This document shows positions 25,067 to 33,163 of a DNA stretch of 38,380 nucleotides, in pieces. Position numbers and translations under genes: made by a program. The notes under the pieces are model-generated. The model had not been told where the DNA came from. It ran no database searches and saw only the letters and a program-made list of their open reading frames with translations. Source of the DNA: Planctomycetota bacterium (GTDB taxonomy: Bacteria; Planctomycetota; GCA-002687715; DRQF01); NCBI GenBank assembly GCA_011369445.1, contig DRQF01000113.1:1-38380 (forward strand), read 5' to 3'. The first letter of the stretch is position 1; every line of letters starts with the position of its first letter.

Positions 25067-26395
25067 TCAGTCCGGGACGACGAAAAGGGGCACCTGCCCG
25101 CCGCCTGACGTCACATTGCAAAGCGAGCCCGCTCCGAGTCGAGCCAGGGCGCCGTGCATCCGGCCGAGATAGAGGTAGGGGTCCAGGTCGACGAAGAGGC
25201 TGTCCTGTTCGAGGTTTCGTTCCATCGAAGGGAAACCCTCGGCCAGGATCTCGAGCCGCCGTTGAACAACGTAGTCGTTCTCCAAAGCCCCCTCGAGACG
25301 TTCGCGCCAAGTGATGGCATCGCACTCCCAACCCATGAAGATTCCCTTGCCGCCGTACTCGTCGTTGGGCTTGAGGACGAAGTGCTCCTGCTCCTCCACA
25401 ACGAACTCCAGGAGATCCACCTCGCGGCCCTCGAAGGTCGTCTTCCCCTCGCGAAGCCGACGCGTCCAGGGGATGGCCTCATCCACCAAACGCTGCGTCT
25501 GCGGCTGCATCCATTCCTCCCGCCGATCGTCCGTGAGGACGTGGAAAATCGACTTCTTGTGGACGATCTTCGAGCGAAAGGGATTGACGACGCACACTTT
25601 TCGCGCCGCGTAAGCCTCGAAGAGCGGCTTCACCTCGTCGTACCGTTCGATGAATTCGTTCACGAGGACGCGCTTGTAGACGAGGTCGATTCGCTTCCCT
25701 TCCCCCACCAGGGATTCTCCGTCGAAGGTCAGCGCTCGCGGATCCACAACGAGAGCCTCGTAGCCCTGGGAGGCGAAGAAATCGCGGCACAGGTGAAATT
25801 CCGGAACGGTCGGCAGATCTAGGTAGTCCACGATGGCAATGACCGGAGAACGGGTTCCTCCCCATTCGCGATAGCAGGCCAGCAACGTGTCCAGAAGCGG
25901 GGTCAACGTGTCGATGGGGCGGGCCGGCATCTTTGCCGTGAATCGCTGCATCAGGGGATGTTCCTCGAAGGCCTTGGCCAACTCCCAACCATAGGCACAG
26001 CCCGCCGGGCACTCCCCGTTCAGTTCCACGTAGCGCGGGCCCGTCGGCGTCAGGAAGGAGTCGAGTCTGACGCAGGGGGCTATGTGCTCGTAGCCCGGGT
26101 CCACATCCACGAATCGCAACTCGTCGGCCCGAAGACCGATGATCTCCATGAGTCGCTCATCCTGCAGGAGGCGGTCCTTCGCCTCCATGATCCCGGACAT
26201 CACAGCCTCCGAGGTCTTTTCGAGACGTCGATAGAGGGATTCAGTGAGAAACTTCGGCCGAAGGTGATTACACAGACCGCGTTCTCCGAAACGAACGCCT
26301 CTCGCCGCGAGCTCTCGTCGAAAGGCGTCGATCCCTTTCAGCCATGTCCCCCTGTCGGCATCGAGCAAGGAGTTCCAGAGTTCTTCGGCTTGCAC
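25067..26395 (-). CDS. circularly permuted ATP-grasp-like protein
   Basis: The 442-residue product has the hallmarks of circularly permuted ATP-grasp (glutathionylspermidine-synthase-like) enzymes. RYVELNGECPAGCAYG (about 121-136) matches the acidic metal-binding E-x-N motif, and HFVLKPNDEYGGKGIFMGWE (about 338-357) the nucleotide-binding lysine and glycine loop. A second lysine region VHKKSIFHVL lies at about 278-287. Such enzymes ligate a carboxylate to an amine using ATP. The GTG start has an excellent ribosome site (AGGAGG, about five bases away). It is convergent with glgC and divergent from the metallo-beta-lactamase gene. The substrate is unknown; the family is more secure than the function. 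Confidence 0.75.
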   Translation of the reverse strand: MQAEELWNSLLDADRGTWLKGIDAFRRELAARGVRFGERGLCNHLRPKFLTESLYRRLEKTSEAVMSGIMEAKDRLLQDERLMEIIGLRADELRFVDVDPGYEHIAPCVRLDSFLTPTGPRYVELNGECPAGCAYGWELAKAFEEHPLMQRFTAKMPARPIDTLTPLLDTLLACYREWGGTRSPVIAIVDYLDLPTVPEFHLCRDFFASQGYEALVVDPRALTFDGESLVGEGKRIDLVYKRVLVNEFIERYDEVKPLFEAYAARKVCVVNPFRSKIVHKKSIFHVLTDDRREEWMQPQTQRLVDEAIPWTRRLREGKTTFEGREVDLLEFVVEEQEHFVLKPNDEYGGKGIFMGWECDAITWRERLEGALENDYVVQRRLEILAEGFPSMERNLEQDSLFVDLDPYLYLGRMHGALARLGAGSLCNVTSGGGQVPLFVVPD

Positions 26396-26479
26396 TGCTA
26401 CCTCCTCCTGAGGGTCGCACGAGTCTACTCAAACACCCACCGGCATGTCATCCACCCCAATCTCCCGACGCCTCTCTCC

Positions 26480-26508
26480 TGGCGAAACCCGGGGCACCGG
26501 GGCATAAT
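26480..26508 (+). promoter_or_regulatory. possible leaderless promoter for the beta-CASP gene
   Basis: CATAAT (26503-26508) lies seven bases before the ATG at 26516, with TGGCGA (26480-26485) 17 bases upstream of it. Transcription would begin at or next to the start codon. The start also lacks a convincing ribosome site, which fits leaderless translation. Both boxes are imperfect. Confidence 0.35.
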
Positions 26509-26515
26509 CGGCCCC

Positions 26516-27940
26516 ATGACTGTCAGCATCACATTCCTGGGGGCCGCCGAGGGCGTGACCGGCTCCCGCCACCTGCTCGAGGTGAACGGAACACGCATTC
26601 TTGTGGACTGTGGGCTTTTCCAAGGGCGAAGGGACGAATCGCGCGAGCGCAACGCGCACTTTCCCATCGACCCGGCCAGCATCCATAACATCATCCTCAC
26701 GCACGGTCACATCGACCACAGCGGGGCTCTTCCCGTCGTGTGCCGGGATGGGTTCAAAGGGCACATCTACTGCACGACGGCCACCGCGGACCTGAGCCAG
26801 ATACTTCTCCGTGATTCCGGCCATATCCAGGAAATGGATGCCAAGTACTTACGACACCGGCAGGAAAAGGATGCCCGCAAAAAGGGCCTTCCCATCCCGG
26901 ACCAGTCGTTCACTCCACTGTACACGGTGGAAGACGCCGAGCACTGCGATGGATTCTTCCAGGGAATCTCTTACCACGAGACGGCGGAGGTCGCCCCTGG
27001 AGTCACGGTCTACTTCACGGACCAGGGGCATATTCTGGGCTCGGCCGCGGCCCACGTCCAAGTGAAACGATCGGACGGCTCGACTCTGCGCATCGAGTTC
27101 AGCGGCGACAGGGGACGAGCTCATATGCCGATCCTCAGGGACCCGGAAGACTACCCAGAGAGTGACATCGTCCTCACGGAAAGCACGTACGGCAATCGTG
27201 TCCACGAACCCATCGGAGAGATGGAGAACACCCTTGCTGAGATCGTCCACGACATGTTGCGCAAGGGTGGTCGCTTGGTCATCCCCGCATTCTCCGTGGG
27301 ACGCACGCAGAACATCCTCTACCACCTTCATCGACTGCGGATGGCCAAGAAGATCCCGCACGTCGAGATCTACGTGGACAGCCCCCTTTCCATGAAAGCG
27401 ACCCAGGTGTACGCGGAGCATCCAGAGTGTTTTGATGACGACACCTTGGCGCTTCTCACGGCCAAGGAGAGTCCCTTTTCGTTTCCGGGGCTCCGATACG
27501 TTCAATCGGTTGAGGAATCGATGACGCTCAACGACCACCCGGGACCGTGCATCATCCTTTCGGCCTCGGGCATGTGCGAATCTGGTCGGATTCTCCACCA
27601 CCTCAAGCACAGCGTCACCTCACCTCGTAATACGGTCCTCATTGTCGGCTACATGGCCGAGCACACGTTGGGACGACGCATCTTCGAACGCAGAGAAAAA
27701 GTGAAGATCTATGGCCGGACGTATCCGCTGAGATGCGACGTGAAGACGTTGAATGGGCTGTCCGCGCACGGAGACCGCAACGACATCATCGCTTCCGTCG
27801 AGCCGCTGAAGGACGTGGCAAGGCGCATCGTACTGGTCCATGGGGAACGCACTCAAAGCGAACCCCTTCAGGCCAGCCTGAAGGAGCGCGGCCACAAAGA
27901 CGTCGTCATCGCGAAACTGGGCTCCACGATGGAACTTTGA
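26516..27940 (+). CDS. metallo-beta-lactamase/beta-CASP RNA-processing-type hydrolase
   Basis: The 474-residue product has the MBL zinc motif LTHGHIDHSG (about 61-70, HxHxDH) and an early FLGAAEGVTGSRHLLE strand-loop. The beta-CASP insert is marked by LTESTYGNR, GGRLVIPAFSVGRTQNILYH and ILSASGMCESGRILHHL. A C-terminal RMMBL-type segment with LNGLSAHGDRNDI and VHGE follows. This is the CPSF73/YSH1-like group of bacterial predicted nucleases acting on RNA or DNA ends. It lies between two ATP-grasp genes and is transcribed alone on the plus strand. Its target is unknown, and a link to the flanking genes is not established. Confidence 0.88.
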   Translation: MTVSITFLGAAEGVTGSRHLLEVNGTRILVDCGLFQGRRDESRERNAHFPIDPASIHNIILTHGHIDHSGALPVVCRDGFKGHIYCTTATADLSQILLRDSGHIQEMDAKYLRHRQEKDARKKGLPIPDQSFTPLYTVEDAEHCDGFFQGISYHETAEVAPGVTVYFTDQGHILGSAAAHVQVKRSDGSTLRIEFSGDRGRAHMPILRDPEDYPESDIVLTESTYGNRVHEPIGEMENTLAEIVHDMLRKGGRLVIPAFSVGRTQNILYHLHRLRMAKKIPHVEIYVDSPLSMKATQVYAEHPECFDDDTLALLTAKESPFSFPGLRYVQSVEESMTLNDHPGPCIILSASGMCESGRILHHLKHSVTSPRNTVLIVGYMAEHTLGRRIFERREKVKIYGRTYPLRCDVKTLNGLSAHGDRNDIIASVEPLKDVARRIVLVHGERTQSEPLQASLKERGHKDVVIAKLGSTMEL

Positions 27941-27952
27941 GCGTCGGACGAC

Positions 27953-28111
27953 TCAGGCCACGAAGAATCCCTGAGACACCAGGATGGACTTGATGCCGGC
28001 AGGTTCAGTGGCGTTCAATGACACGGCGAGGGCTTGGTTGGCCGCCACCCCACTCTGGTAGGTGAAAAGACAGGGAAGATAGAACCCCCGTACAGCACAA
28101 ACACCTGGATT
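27953..28111 (-). pseudogene. possible gene remnant, C-terminal fragment only
   Basis: A 52-codon minus-strand frame is open from just after a TGA (28114-28112) to a TGA at 27955-27953. Its product (FYLPCLFTYQSGVAANQALA, ending KSILVSQGFFVA) reads like a real protein C-terminus, with alternating beta-strand residues and no frame-shadow composition. It has no start codon or ribosome site. It sits in the 258-base gap between the beta-CASP gene and the second ATP-grasp gene. Otherwise I see nothing in 27941-28198. Evidence is only compositional. Confidence 0.3.
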
Positions 28112-28198
28112 TCAGCATCGATGGACGCGTCCCGATCGTCAGGCAGGGGCAACGGATGGGCAGCATCGGCTGCCGAACGCGCCGAATCAATCCTCTGA

Positions 28199-29290
28199 CT
28201 ATTCCGCGGCTTTGCGCGTCTTTCCGGACGTTTTCTTCTTGGCGGCCTTCTTCGAAGTCTTCTTCTTGGCGGCGCCCGCAGCCTTCGAGGATGCCTTGGT
28301 CTTCGCGGACGCCTTGGACGCCGACCGCTTCTTCGAAGTCTTCTTGGAGCGCCTCTTGGAGGCCCCGGGACCGGCCAGAAGGTCTTCCCATCGGGGGTGG
28401 GGCACCTCGCCCGACTGGTCGGCCAGGCGCACGACCAAGCTGACCATGCCATCCACGACGCGATCGAAATACTCGGGCGTGATCGACCAGATTTCCATGT
28501 CCGGAGCGATGTTCGTGAAATCGATGGCCCACGGGATTCCGTCGGCAATGGCGAATTCCACCGTGTTGCAGTCGTAGCCCAAGGCCTCGCAGATGGTCAC
28601 GCTGTCCCGCTCAATGCGACGGAGAAGCTTCTTGTCCAGCCATCCGTCATCGAGCGGCAGGTAGGCTCTCGCCTCGGGGTCGTACCGACATACGACCACG
28701 TCCTTCCGACCGAAGCAGAAACAGCGCACGTACCTGTCGAAGTCCACCGCCTGCTGCAACACCATCGTGTCCCTGCCGGATCGGTCATAGTGATGGAGCA
28801 ACTCTTCGATGCTGTCGACGCGGTTGACACCTCGCCAGCCGCCGCCGATCGCGGGCTTGAGAAAAGCCGGAAGCCCCACCCACTCAACGTGCCCTTCCCA
28901 ATCGATCGGATACTCGAGATTCGCCAGCGACTCTTCCGAGACCTCTTCGCCGTACTCCTTGTTCGGGAGGAGTACAGTCCTCGGGACCGCCAGCCCCAGT
29001 CGATGGGCGAGGGAGTACCCGAGAAACTTGTCGTCGGCGGAACACCAATAGGGGTTGTTGACGATACGCGTTCCGGAGAGGGCAGCCTGCTTGAGCGCCA
29101 GGCGGTAGTAGGGGACGTCGTGGGAGATGCGGTCGACGATGACGTCGTACTCGCAAAGCTCGTCCATTCGAGTCCCGCCGAGTTTCAGCATTTCGGCCTC
29201 GAGATCGTCTCGACCCAGGCCGTTCAATGCGTCCAGGAAGGCCCGCGGGAAGCTTTCCTCCCGGCCGACGAGAAGTCCGATTTTCGGCAT
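28199..29290 (-). CDS. ATP-grasp protein with histone-H1-like lysine-rich tail
   Basis: The 363-residue product has an N-terminal pre-ATP-grasp region (MPKIGLLVGREESFPRAF). The ATP-grasp fold follows: PAFLKPAIGGGWRGVNRV (about 141-158) is the nucleotide-binding lysine/glycine loop, VLQQAVDFDRYVRCF the middle strand, and WAIDFTNIAPDME (about 254-266) the metal-binding D-x-x-N motif. This resembles RimK/Ddl-type ligases. Residues about 309-363 form a tail of Lys, Ala, Ser and Thr (KKTSKK, KKKTSKKAAKKK) like histone H1 or bacterial AlgP/Hc1 tails, which usually bind DNA or polyanions. The ATG has GGAG six bases upstream. It is divergent from glgA. Substrate unknown. Confidence 0.78.
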   Translation of the reverse strand: MPKIGLLVGREESFPRAFLDALNGLGRDDLEAEMLKLGGTRMDELCEYDVIVDRISHDVPYYRLALKQAALSGTRIVNNPYWCSADDKFLGYSLAHRLGLAVPRTVLLPNKEYGEEVSEESLANLEYPIDWEGHVEWVGLPAFLKPAIGGGWRGVNRVDSIEELLHHYDRSGRDTMVLQQAVDFDRYVRCFCFGRKDVVVCRYDPEARAYLPLDDGWLDKKLLRRIERDSVTICEALGYDCNTVEFAIADGIPWAIDFTNIAPDMEIWSITPEYFDRVVDGMVSLVVRLADQSGEVPHPRWEDLLAGPGASKRRSKKTSKKRSASKASAKTKASSKAAGAAKKKTSKKAAKKKTSGKTRKAAE

Positions 29291-29491
29291 GATGCGCTCC
29301 GTTCTTCAGGGGATGTCTCGTTCTACGACGTATTCGGAAGGAAAAAAGGGCTAGGGCGGTATGTTCTTGGTGAGCTCCCTCGAGGAGACGACCCGGAACT
29401 GCAAGGAGGCGGTAGGGCTCGCCGCCCGGGCCGGGTAGGATGCGACCGAGCGTTCGGGGCCTCCGGACGCGCCGGTCCTCGAGGGAGATCC

Positions 29492-31378
29492 ATGCGCCGA
29501 CGACCGCGAGTGTTGTTTGCATCGGCAGAACTCACGCCTTTTTCGAAGCGTGGAGGACTGGGCGACGTGGCACGCGAGCTCCCGCGGGCGCTTGCCAAGG
29601 AAGGTGTGACCATCGACGTCATCACGCCGCTGCATCGGGTCGTACGCCCCCTTCTCCCCCCCATCGACCGAGAGATCTCCTTCTCCTATCACTTTGGCGA
29701 TCGACGCAGGGAGGCGCGGCTGCTCCGCGGGAAGGGTTCCGCGAAGGAGCCCTCCCTCTATTTCCTCGAAGCCCCCGAACTCTTCGAAACCGAGGACGAC
29801 ATCTACGGGACCGAGGCCGGTCCGGAGGGGCTGGGCGATCTTCGGTACGTCGGATTCTCGGCGGCCCTCCGGCCGGCCGCGCGGGCCCTGGGCGGAGGCT
29901 TCGACGTTTTGCATCTGAACGACTGGCACACGGCGTTGGCGGCGCCTCTTTTCCTCACGGACGGCTCCGCCGATCCGTCCGTCAAGGATACGGCTGTCGT
30001 CCTGACCGTCCACAACGCGGCGTTTCGCGGGCTCATGGATCCTCACGCGTGGCCCCGCACGGGGCTGAGGGACGACATTCTGAACGGTTGGCATCTGCTG
30101 CAGGACGACCAGGTCGACCTTCTCAAAGGAGGCGTGGTCTTCGCCGACATGGTGTCGACGGTCTCCCCGACCTACGCCCGCGAAGTGAAATCCGCCGGCG
30201 GCGGAGCTCTTTCACCCATTTTCGAGGCGCGACGGGACGAGTTTTTGGGAATCGTCAACGGGATCGACGAGGAGGACTGGAACCCGGCGACGGACCGCGC
30301 CCTCCCCCATGCCTTCGACACGCAAGACCCCACTCCCAGACGTCTGAATCGCCCCGCGTTGCTTGAAGAACTCGGGCTGTCGCACGCCATCCGTCCCCTT
30401 CTCGGGTTCGTAGGTCGTCTGACGGAGCAAAAGGGCGTGGACGTCCTCGCCGCATCGCTTCCTCGACTCCTCAGGAGAAAAAACGTGGGCGTCGTCGTCC
30501 TCGGGCACGGCGGTGGCGCGGGGGCCGAGGCGCTGCGTGAAGCGGCGGGGACCCCCCCCGATCGGGTGGCATTCCGGGAGGAGTTCAATCCCCCCCTGGC
30601 CCGCCGCATCTTCGGGAGCGTCGACTTCCTCCTCGTTCCCTCCCGTTTCGAACCCTGCGGTCTGGTCCAGATGATCGCCCATCGGTATGGGGCTGTGCCC
30701 ATCGCCCACGCCGTTGGCGGCCTGGTCGACACGATCCTCCCCCACGGACGCAGGAACGCAACACGGGCGGACGGATTTCTCTTCGAGCCCTGCACCGCGG
30801 ACGCCCTCGTTTCCGCCACGGATCGCGCGCTGAAGGTGTTCCGGCAGGAGCGTCGCATGAATCGCCTCCGCCAAGCCGCCATGACGCGGGATCACTCCTG
30901 GAAGAAACCATCGTGGCTCTACCTCGATCTCTACGCCCGAGCCATGGCGGCGGCCAAGCGGGGAGAACACCGACGTTCCGTGCGGGAGCATCTCCATGCC
31001 TCGGGGGGTGCCGGACCTCTCCCGGAACAAAAGGCCCTTCCGGGGCACTTCGACCGGGACATTCTCTTCCTCGGGCTTCAGACCCCGCGGAGGCTCTGGG
31101 CCCACTGGGAGGTCCAGGGGCCGGCGGGGAAAGCACTGTTGGACGCGCTGACTGGCGATCAGAAATGGTCGGCTCGCTGGGAGCTCAGGGTCGAGCATGT
31201 GGAGACGGGTCACCGGTGGAGCGTCTCCGTCGATGGCCTGGCCAAGAACTGGTTTTTCGACGTCGAGCCCCACCGAACGTACAGGGCCGAACTCTGGATG
31301 ATGACGGATGGCCGACCCGCCGAATGCGTCCTCACGTCGAACGCCGTGGAGGTTCCCCCGGAGATTCACGGCGCATGA
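29492..31378 (+). CDS. glgA: glycogen synthase (GT5) fused to a DUF4912-like domain
   Basis: GlgA transfers glucose from ADP-glucose to the growing alpha-1,4-glucan. The 628-residue product is about 150 longer than usual. The GT5 part has SKRGGLGDVARELPRAL (18-34), DVLHLNDWHTALA, LTVHNAAFRGL and GIVNGIDEEDWNPATD. GFVGRLTEQKGVDVL (306-319) and PSRFEPCGLVQM (383-394, with the catalytic E) complete the GT-B fold. From about 520 to 622 a separate domain (FLGLQTPRRLWAHWEV ... NWFFDVEPHRTYRAELWMM) matches the DUF4912 pattern often found beside glycogen genes, here fused. The ATG at 29492 has GAGGGAG upstream. It overlaps the branching enzyme by four bases. Confidence 0.92.
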   Translation: MRRRPRVLFASAELTPFSKRGGLGDVARELPRALAKEGVTIDVITPLHRVVRPLLPPIDREISFSYHFGDRRREARLLRGKGSAKEPSLYFLEAPELFETEDDIYGTEAGPEGLGDLRYVGFSAALRPAARALGGGFDVLHLNDWHTALAAPLFLTDGSADPSVKDTAVVLTVHNAAFRGLMDPHAWPRTGLRDDILNGWHLLQDDQVDLLKGGVVFADMVSTVSPTYAREVKSAGGGALSPIFEARRDEFLGIVNGIDEEDWNPATDRALPHAFDTQDPTPRRLNRPALLEELGLSHAIRPLLGFVGRLTEQKGVDVLAASLPRLLRRKNVGVVVLGHGGGAGAEALREAAGTPPDRVAFREEFNPPLARRIFGSVDFLLVPSRFEPCGLVQMIAHRYGAVPIAHAVGGLVDTILPHGRRNATRADGFLFEPCTADALVSATDRALKVFRQERRMNRLRQAAMTRDHSWKKPSWLYLDLYARAMAAAKRGEHRRSVREHLHASGGAGPLPEQKALPGHFDRDILFLGLQTPRRLWAHWEVQGPAGKALLDALTGDQKWSARWELRVEHVETGHRWSVSVDGLAKNWFFDVEPHRTYRAELWMMTDGRPAECVLTSNAVEVPPEIHGA

Positions 31379-32970
31379 ACGCAATGGAACCAGGTCAGGT
31401 CATGTTGGTGCTCCACTCCCATCTCCCCTTCGTGCACCACCCGGATTTTCGAGATTTTCTCGAGGAGGACTGGCTTTTCGAGGCCATCATGGAGACCTAT
31501 CTCCCCCTTTTGTTCGTCCTTCGCGACCTGGAACGCGACGGCATCCCCTGTCGCCTGGGGGTGGGTCTCACCCCTCCTCTCATGAGCATGTTGCGGCTGA
31601 AGGATCTACAAGAGAAGGCTCGCCGCTACTTGGAGAAACGCCGTCAACTCGCCGAGGAGGAGGTGCGGAGACGAGAGAAGTCGGATGACGGACTCGAAGC
31701 TGCGCAGCACTACGAGAAGCGGCTCAACCAGATGCTCGATCTCTGGGATGGGCTGGACGGCGACATCCTCCGCGAGTTCCGGCGCCACCGCGACGAGGGA
31801 CGCATCGAGACCCTCGCTTCGGCGGCGACCCACGGTTTTCTCCCCCTTTTCCTCAAACCCAGCTCCGTGAGGGCCCAGATCACGCTTGGCATGGACCTCC
31901 ATGAGGAAGTCTTTGGCGAGCAGGCCAAGGGTTTCTGGCTTCCGGAATGCGCTTACCGACCCGGGCTGGACGCCCTCCTCGTCGAGGCGGGCGTGGAGTG
32001 GGTCGTTCTCGACGGCCACGGGGTCACGCAGGCCAAGCCGCCTCCGCCCTGTGGAACGGCCCGGCCCATCCGCACCCCCGCGGGCCTCGTCGCATTCGGC
32101 AGGGACCGGTCCTGCTCCGAAGAGGTTTGGTCCAACCAGGTGGGCTACCCCGGGGACCCCCAGTATCGCGAGCTGTATCGCGACCTGGGATTCGACGGGG
32201 ACTACACCCATATCCGCCCCTACCTGAAGTCGGACGGGGTGCGAAGAAACCTGGGCCTCAAGTTCCATCGCATCACGGGGCCTGACGTGCCGCTGGACGA
32301 AAAAGCTCCCTGGAGCCCGGCTGCGGCCCGTGCACGAACCCGCATCCACGCCCGAGACTTCCTCGAGAAACGGAAGACTCAGATTCGCGACCTGAAAGAA
32401 GGAATCGGCGAGGTCCCCGCCATCTTGGCGCCCTTCGACACGGAGCTCTTTGGCCACTGGTGGTACGAGGGCCCCTGGTTCATCGAGGAGCTCTTTCGAC
32501 AAGCCTGTGACTTTTCGTCGGACCTACGGCTTGTGAGCCCCGGGGACGTCCTTCGGGCCCCTGGAAGTCGACCGGAAGCTCGCCCCCATGCGTCGAGCTG
32601 GGGCCGGGGCGGTTTCTACGAGGTCTGGTTGAACGACCGAAATCAGTGGTTCTGGCCCTACCTCCACGAGATGGAGGAGCGCATGGAGTCCCATGCCTCG
32701 AGCGTGGAAGATCCGGACACCCGCACGCGAGCGATCCTCGATCAGATGGCCCGGGAACTCCTCCTGGCCCAGTCCTCGGACTGGCTGTTCATCGTGACCA
32801 TGGAGACATCCACCTGGTATGCGGAAAAACGCTTCCGGGACCACGTCCACCGGTTTTTCGCCCTGGAAGACGGACTTCGCGGTTCACCCCCGGACGCGGA
32901 GGAAGAGGCCCGTTGGCGGCATCAAGACGTTCTCTTCCCTTCCGTGGACTTCCGACTCTGGAGCCCTTGA
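31375..32970 (+). CDS. GH57 1,4-alpha-glucan branching enzyme
   Basis: The 531-residue product is a GH57 enzyme that cleaves an alpha-1,4-glucan and re-attaches the end as an alpha-1,6 branch. GH57 landmarks in order: LVLHSHLPFVHHP near the N-terminus, GFWLPECAYRPGLD (nucleophile Glu), and APFDTELFGHWWYEGP (acid/base Asp), then the helical C-terminal domain. It starts ATGA, overlapping glgA by four bases, so the two are co-translated and act in sequence. A second in-frame ATG lies three codons on. The tRNA follows about 40 bases after the stop. Confidence 0.9.
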   Translation: MNAMEPGQVMLVLHSHLPFVHHPDFRDFLEEDWLFEAIMETYLPLLFVLRDLERDGIPCRLGVGLTPPLMSMLRLKDLQEKARRYLEKRRQLAEEEVRRREKSDDGLEAAQHYEKRLNQMLDLWDGLDGDILREFRRHRDEGRIETLASAATHGFLPLFLKPSSVRAQITLGMDLHEEVFGEQAKGFWLPECAYRPGLDALLVEAGVEWVVLDGHGVTQAKPPPPCGTARPIRTPAGLVAFGRDRSCSEEVWSNQVGYPGDPQYRELYRDLGFDGDYTHIRPYLKSDGVRRNLGLKFHRITGPDVPLDEKAPWSPAAARARTRIHARDFLEKRKTQIRDLKEGIGEVPAILAPFDTELFGHWWYEGPWFIEELFRQACDFSSDLRLVSPGDVLRAPGSRPEARPHASSWGRGGFYEVWLNDRNQWFWPYLHEMEERMESHASSVEDPDTRTRAILDQMARELLLAQSSDWLFIVTMETSTWYAEKRFRDHVHRFFALEDGLRGSPPDAEEEARWRHQDVLFPSVDFRLWSP

Positions 32971-33009
32971 AGAGGGCCGCTCGGTCCTCTATCATCCGCC
33001 CACTCTCTT

Positions 33010-33082
33010 GGGGGATTAGCTCAGCTGGGAGAGCGCGACAATGGCATTGTCGAGGTCACCGGTTCGAGCCCGGTATCCTCCA
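33010..33082 (+). tRNA. tRNA-Ala (GGC)
   Basis: A complete cloverleaf: acceptor GGGGGAT/ATCCTCC (one G-U pair), D stem GCTC/GAGC, anticodon stem CGACA/TGTCG with loop ATGGCAT giving anticodon GGC (33043-33045), T stem ACCGG/CCGGT with loop TTCGAGC, discriminator A. The 3' CCA is not encoded (CTC follows), so CCA-adding enzyme is needed. It is followed directly by the terminator. Confidence 0.97.
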
Positions 33083-33085
33083 CTC

Positions 33086-33119
33086 AAAGCCCCGCGGCAT
33101 CGCCGCGGGGCTTTTTTTT
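33086..33119 (+). terminator. intrinsic terminator after tRNA-Ala
   Basis: A perfect 10-bp GC-rich stem, GCCCCGCGGC (33089-33098) and GCCGCGGGGC (33102-33111), with a three-base loop, flanked by AAA and eight T residues (33112-33119). It ends the tRNA transcript and probably any read-through from glgA-branching enzyme. On the other strand it would also slow transcription, but the T-run is only three. Confidence 0.95.
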
Positions 33120-33163
33120 CGCGGGTCTCCCGAGTTCCGGGCATGCGGCCTGCCCGTCACGCC

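Noticed and set aside
28200-28370. CRISPR or tandem-repeat locus suggested by repeated TTCTTC segments
   Set aside because: The repeats are irregular and encode the in-frame Lys/Ala-rich tail of the ATP-grasp protein.
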